Source: Terriglobia bacterium | GTDB lineage: Bacteria > Acidobacteriota > Terriglobia > UBA7540 | Direction of reading: 5' to 3' | Assembly: GCA_022866195.1 (NCBI GenBank) | Contig: JALHUF010000181.1 | Coordinates: 1 to 9,531 of the forward strand | Length of the DNA stretch: 9,531 nucleotides | Shown: one piece after another, positions 6,833 to 9,531 of the stretch | Numbering within the stretch: position 1 is the stretch's first letter | How the letters are laid out: the number at the start of each line of letters is the position of its first letter | The notes under the pieces: model-generated | What the model saw: the letters and a program-made list of their open reading frames with translations, nothing else | Databases searched by the model: none | Told to the model about the DNA's origin: nothing | Program-made: the position numbers and the translations under genes

Positions 6833-7891
6833 CTACGGGGCGTGGGAAAGCACGGCTTCCTTCTCCACAGTGTGAGTCAATGGTCCCAACTTCAGCCGCG
6901 CATCGCCGAAGCCATGAAAGACTCGGATGTTGGCGGATTGGGCAAGCGGCTTGCCATCCAGGCTGCGCAGGGTAAAGAGCGGCGCCGCGGAATAAGTGAG
7001 CCCATTCCAGGTCAGCGCGTGAAACGCCACGAAGGTAGGCGACTCAATCAAAAAGCCGTAGGGAGGCAACAACACTGTGCCACCAGTCTTGGACTGGTGC
7101 TGGAAACTCTTGCGGCTTCCGTTGACGATGACTTCTACCCGCGCCGCGCCTTCCCCAAAGACCGAGCGCTGTACTTTGCGGTCAGGCGTCAAGAACTGGT
7201 GTTGGTTCAATTGCATCTGCGCCGTAAGTTCGTGGAGGGGCGAGAGAATCTCGTAGGTGTTCTTGACGAACCGGTCGAAGGGATGAAGCCCTTCCGCCCA
7301 GCCACGGTCAGCGCGGGTGAAGAGCGCCGGGTCGGCTGTCGGCTGGGCCGGGGCGCTCGCGGGCGGCGCGGCCACCGCCTCTTTCCAATAGAGGTGGGCG
7401 GGGATGTCGTGATAGTTGAGTGGCCGCCCGATGCTGACGTGGTACAGGACGTATTCCGCGGACTTGGTAATGTCGAAGCCGTATTTTCCGTAGAGCGCGA
7501 TACTGTCTCGATAAACGATCTCAAAAAGGGGCACTGACACTCCACCGACCCTCTTCATCTGCTCCAAGTTGTGGAAGTAGGTCCCGTCCACTCCCGTGAG
7601 GCCTTCGAAGAAATCGCTATGCGGGATGGCCCACTCGCGCCCGTCCTCGCTGCCGAAGATGCCGAACAACTCGCGTGCGTAGTCGGAAAGGGCCTGCTTC
7701 CACTTCATATCGTCGGCGCGGGTCAGGGGATGTTGCGGGTCGAAGCACTCCTGAAGCCCTGCGGCATAGGTGGTGTCAATAAAGTAGGAGTCTGCCTCCG
7801 TCAGCTTCTTCACCGCCGGCAGATTCTGTGGCCGCTTCGCCAATTCGAGGGCTTGCCGGGAACAGGTCAGATACGCTCGTCCGCCCCACCA
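6833..7891 (-). CDS. C-terminal half of the DUF5696-type protein (after the TAG)
   Basis: The open frame continues from the codon after the TAG to a TAG at 6833-6835. It carries what looks like the second half of the barrel: YFIDTTYA (D470 in full-length numbering), LTRADDMKWK, and FGSEDGREW (E513, D514, E517), whose acidic residues are candidates for catalysis. A Pro/Ala-rich linker follows (about 600-615), then a beta domain with LPPYGFLIESPTFVAFHAL and ALFTLRSLDG-like strands. It has no credible start of its own. The first start-like codon is a TTG at 7843 within a conserved helix (ALELAKRP), without a Shine-Dalgarno site, so it is unlikely to be translated alone except by read-through. 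Confidence 0.7.
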   Translation of the reverse strand, partial: WWGGRAYLTCSRQALELAKRPQNLPAVKKLTEADSYFIDTTYAAGLQECFDPQHPLTRADDMKWKQALSDYARELFGIFGSEDGREWAIPHSDFFEGLTGVDGTYFHNLEQMKRVGGVSVPLFEIVYRDSIALYGKYGFDITKSAEYVLYHVSIGRPLNYHDIPAHLYWKEAVAAPPASAPAQPTADPALFTRADRGWAEGLHPFDRFVKNTYEILSPLHELTAQMQLNQHQFLTPDRKVQRSVFGEGAARVEVIVNGSRKSFQHQSKTGGTVLLPPYGFLIESPTFVAFHALTWNGLTYSAAPLFTLRSLDGKPLAQSANIRVFHGFGDARLKLGPLTHTVEKEAVLSHAP

Positions 7892-7894
7892 CTA
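7892..7894 (-). other. Internal in-frame TAG codon
   Basis: Codon 431 of the DUF5696-type frame reads TAG, preceded by AAG GGC GGG (Lys-Gly-Gly) and followed by TGG TGG GGC (Trp-Trp-Gly). One base change would restore TGG (Trp), CAG (Gln), AAG (Lys), GAG (Glu) or another sense codon. TAG also terminates the same gene and the downstream TPR gene, which argues against genome-wide recoding of TAG. Confidence 0.85.
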
Positions 7895-9184
7895 CCCGCC
7901 CTTCACCAGACTGCCGTCGGGGCGTTTCATGATGAGGTTCTCGTCCCAGGAAGGGGAGTCGCGATAGATATCCTGATAGTTGTCGTGCAAGCACAAGAGA
8001 TAGCCCAACTGCATCACCCGCCGCGTACAGCGCGCGAGCGCCTCGTCACCACCGCATTCCGGAGCAGCGGGGAGAATGTCCGGATGCTGGTTGTCGTAGC
8101 CGCGATGAATCCATCCCCCCATCACTAACAGGACTTTGTCCAGCTGCAAATCGTTCTTCAGATGTTCAGCCACTTGGGCTGCTTCGTCAAACGTCCAAAC
8201 CACCTTGACGACTTCCTCCTTGGTGCTTTCCTCATTCATTTCGCGGTACAGGAGCGCCCACAATTTGAAGTTGATGGCCCCGAAGAGCTTGGCGCGTTCC
8301 GGGTTCCCTTTCAGCTTTTCCGCCCAGGGCACGAGCAACCCGCGCTGGGCAGCGATCTCGCGGTACGCCTTCGCGATGGTCACGTAATCGCCCCGGCCGG
8401 TGAACCGGACCTGAACCGCGTGGGCGGACTTACGCAACACGAGTGACGTGGAGAGCACTTGCTTCCCTCTGACCCCGGCCGCTTGGGGCATCGCACTTCT
8501 CACTTCTGCCGCCACATAGGGGTCATCCCAGGTGAGCAGCGCCGTGGCGCCGCTTTTCACCACGCCCAGCATTTCCATGTGGCTGCCTTCGTAGGCGTAG
8601 GTGTCGTAGGTCTCGGTGAACTTCAATCCGCTGTCGGCAGGGAGGAGCAGACCCATGCGCGGGGTCACAATCACATAACCTCTCTCCGTGTCGGTAGTCC
8701 AGAGAGCGTCGTCCAGAAGGCGGAGGCTCTCTACGGAAAGAGCTTCAGCCGCGGCGTAGCTGAACTCCAGCGTCTTGCCGTCTGGAAGCGCGCGAATTCG
8801 AATGCGCAGCCAGGCTTCCGGCTTCTCGGGCAGCGGATGAAAGGTGGCCTCGAGACTGTCAATCGCTCGTTTCACCTCACAACGACCAAGGCTGACCGGC
8901 TGCTTTTCTCCCTCCACGATGACGGTCGCTTGTCCAAAACGCCGCTCGTAGGGATTAGAACGCCAGGTCACGTTTGTTTGCTTGTCCAGAATCCGGTAAC
9001 TGCCGTCTTGCGGTGAGAGGCGGAAACTCAGCGCCGGCGTTTCAAGAGTGAGCACGCTTTCCGCGCGCGGTGAAGGCTTGGATTTTGCCTGCGCTGCCGC
9101 GGCGGACGCTGTGACTCCCGCGGATAGTACGGCGAGCACGCTACTTAGGATTATGGCGCTGACGACTTCCTGATTCCTTGGCAT
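7892..9184 (-). CDS. N-terminal half of the DUF5696-type protein (ends at the internal TAG)
   Basis: This frame encodes 430 residues from the ATG at 9184, with AAGGGGGGA just upstream (9191-9199). A signal peptide covers about residues 1-31 (hydrophobic SAIILSSVLAVLSAG, then an Ala-rich cleavage region). A beta-rich domain follows (FRLSPQDGSYRILDKQTNVTW, typical of galactose-mutarotase-like sandwiches in glycosidases). After it come helix/strand alternations with GGWIHRGYDN (356-365) and LHDNYQDIYRD (about 399-409), which look like strand ends of a glycosidase barrel with sugar-binding Asp, His and Trp. If the TAG is a true stop, this half alone would contain only part of the barrel and lack the FGSEDGREW motif, and so would probably be inactive. 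Confidence 0.82.
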   Translation of the reverse strand: MPRNQEVVSAIILSSVLAVLSAGVTASAAAAQAKSKPSPRAESVLTLETPALSFRLSPQDGSYRILDKQTNVTWRSNPYERRFGQATVIVEGEKQPVSLGRCEVKRAIDSLEATFHPLPEKPEAWLRIRIRALPDGKTLEFSYAAAEALSVESLRLLDDALWTTDTERGYVIVTPRMGLLLPADSGLKFTETYDTYAYEGSHMEMLGVVKSGATALLTWDDPYVAAEVRSAMPQAAGVRGKQVLSTSLVLRKSAHAVQVRFTGRGDYVTIAKAYREIAAQRGLLVPWAEKLKGNPERAKLFGAINFKLWALLYREMNEESTKEEVVKVVWTFDEAAQVAEHLKNDLQLDKVLLVMGGWIHRGYDNQHPDILPAAPECGGDEALARCTRRVMQLGYLLCLHDNYQDIYRDSPSWDENLIMKRPDGSLVKGG

Positions 9185-9190
9185 GGAATA

Positions 9191-9199
9191 TCCCCCCTT
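9191..9199 (-). promoter_or_regulatory. Shine-Dalgarno site of the DUF5696-type gene
   Basis: The reverse strand reads AAGGGGGGA, ending 6 nt before the ATG at 9182-9184. This purine run lies in the 28-nt gap after the upstream membrane-protein gene and supports both the chosen start and translation within an operon. Confidence 0.6.
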
Positions 9200-9212
9200 G
9201 CTTCGTTACTGC

Positions 9213-9531
9213 TTATTCCGCAACGTGCCGTACTCTGTGAAGCTGCCTTCTCATGGTTCGCAGAAATTCATACATCACGAAGCACTCCAGCGCGAAGGCC
9301 GGAAAGCCCAGGTAGCCCGGCAAAGGCATGGCGAAGATCCTCCACTGCTGCATAATGGGAAACACATAGACCCATTTGGCGGAAGCCCAGTAGTTCCAGA
9401 ACTCCCAGAGAATGCCGCAGATTAGGCCCGACGCCAGCAGGCTGTAACAAGTCGCCGTCTGGCCGGTTTCGAAATCGCGCAGCAGGGAGCGTCCTTCTGC
9501 GTAGTAGTTGATAGGGTCGAGCAGCAGGATG
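9213..9531 (-). CDS. C-terminus of an unidentified integral membrane protein (partial)
   Basis: The reverse strand is open from the right edge to a TAA at 9213-9215, giving 105 residues without a start in the window. The sequence has LDPINYY and SLLRDFETG near its visible beginning, then a hydrophobic helix (TCYSLLASGLICGILWEFWNY), the aromatic motif WEFWNYWASAKW, and MPLPGYLGFPAFALECFVMYEFL, a second membrane helix. It ends in a basic tail (RTMRRQLHRVRH) that should be cytoplasmic. From memory, WEFWNYWA..KW and GYLGFPPFALEC occur together in a conserved family of hypothetical membrane proteins in Acidobacteriota and relatives, with no function I can name. The 28-nt gap to the DUF5696-type gene suggests co-transcription. 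Confidence 0.75.
   Translation of the reverse strand, partial: ILLLDPINYYAEGRSLLRDFETGQTATCYSLLASGLICGILWEFWNYWASAKWVYVFPIMQQWRIFAMPLPGYLGFPAFALECFVMYEFLRTMRRQLHRVRHVAE

Larger units (their letters stand above)
6833..9184 (-). pseudogene. DUF5696-type glycosidase-like exported protein, interrupted by an in-frame TAG
   Basis: Two open stretches on the reverse strand (9184-7892 and 7891-6833) lie in the same frame and are separated only by TAG at 7894-7892. Read through, they give 783 codons: a signal peptide (about 1-31), an N-terminal beta-rich domain, a TIM-barrel-like region, a Pro/Ala-rich linker and a C-terminal beta domain. The sequence stays family-like right up to and after the stop (...DGSLVKGG, then WWGGRAYLTCSRQALELA...), so no bases are missing. 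From memory this matches proteins annotated DUF5696, related to glycoside hydrolases. Their substrate is not established. The gene is otherwise undecayed: no second stop, no frameshift, conserved motifs intact. A sequencing error, a recent nonsense mutation or read-through could explain it. It lies 28 nt after a membrane-protein gene and 61 nt before the Rieske gene. Its terminal stop is also TAG. Confidence 0.8.

Noticed and set aside
6656..7537. A long open frame on the plus strand (293 codons) opposite the glycosidase-like gene
   Set aside because: It lies fully antisense to conserved protein sequence, overlaps the Rieske gene and shows no recognisable domain. Long antisense frames are expected in GC-rich coding DNA.
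7892..7894. Pyrrolysine or genome-wide TAG recoding as the explanation for the internal TAG
   Set aside because: TAG is also the terminal codon of this gene and of the TPR gene, the family is not a known pyrrolysine user, and no recoding signal is recognisable. It is kept only as a remote option.
9268..9450. A 60-codon minus-strand frame near the right edge
   Set aside because: Another frame on the same strand encodes a convincing membrane protein C-terminus with paired aromatic motifs and runs to the window edge.

Overview
The window is about 9.5 kb of GC-rich, densely coded bacterial chromosome. There is no phage, insertion sequence, CRISPR array or RNA gene that I can see. The gene families (a PuuP-like permease with an MmsA-type dehydrogenase, a Tat-exported sugar isomerase-like protein, a DUF5696-type glycosidase-like protein, a secreted TPR protein) and the AT-rich degenerate repeat resemble what I recall from Acidobacteriota and other soil or metagenome bacteria. 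That assignment is inference from memory, not a search result. The code looks standard: TGA, TAA and TAG all end genes here.

Left block (1-3177, minus strand). Transcription runs right to left. An APC-family permease of PuuP type (1798-3177) comes first. After 68 nt follows a CoA-acylating (methyl)malonate-semialdehyde dehydrogenase (mmsA, 269-1729), which starts behind a strong AGGAGG. Together they look like an uptake-plus-catabolism pair, possibly for a polyamine or amino acid whose breakdown yields malonate or methylmalonate semialdehyde. Beyond it lie an AT-rich repeat with an inverted-repeat core (201-270) and the first 46 residues of a membrane protein that runs off the left edge.

Middle block (3178-5294, plus strand). 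A 180-bp divergent intergenic region carries a good sigma70-like promoter for lipA (lipoyl synthase). Its -10 box lies so close to the ATG that the mRNA may be almost leaderless. After 59 nt comes a TIM-barrel sugar phosphate isomerase/epimerase-like protein with a twin-arginine signal.

Right block (5378-9531, minus strand). Four closely spaced genes read right to left: the C-terminus of an unidentified integral membrane protein (9213-9531, no start in the window), a large exported DUF5696-type glycosidase-like protein (6833-9184), a Rieske [2Fe-2S] ferredoxin (6439-6771) and an exported TPR protein (5378-6382). The spacings of 28, 61 and 56 nt suggest one operon. It converges on the isomerase gene across an 83-bp spacer with two hairpins.

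The most notable feature is that the DUF5696-type gene is interrupted by a single in-frame TAG (7892-7894). The two flanking reading frames are exactly in phase and together form one 783-codon protein. This is a nonsense mutation, a sequencing error or, less likely, a recoded or read-through codon. I see no convincing undescribed multi-gene system beyond this uncharacterised glycosidase/Rieske/TPR cluster.
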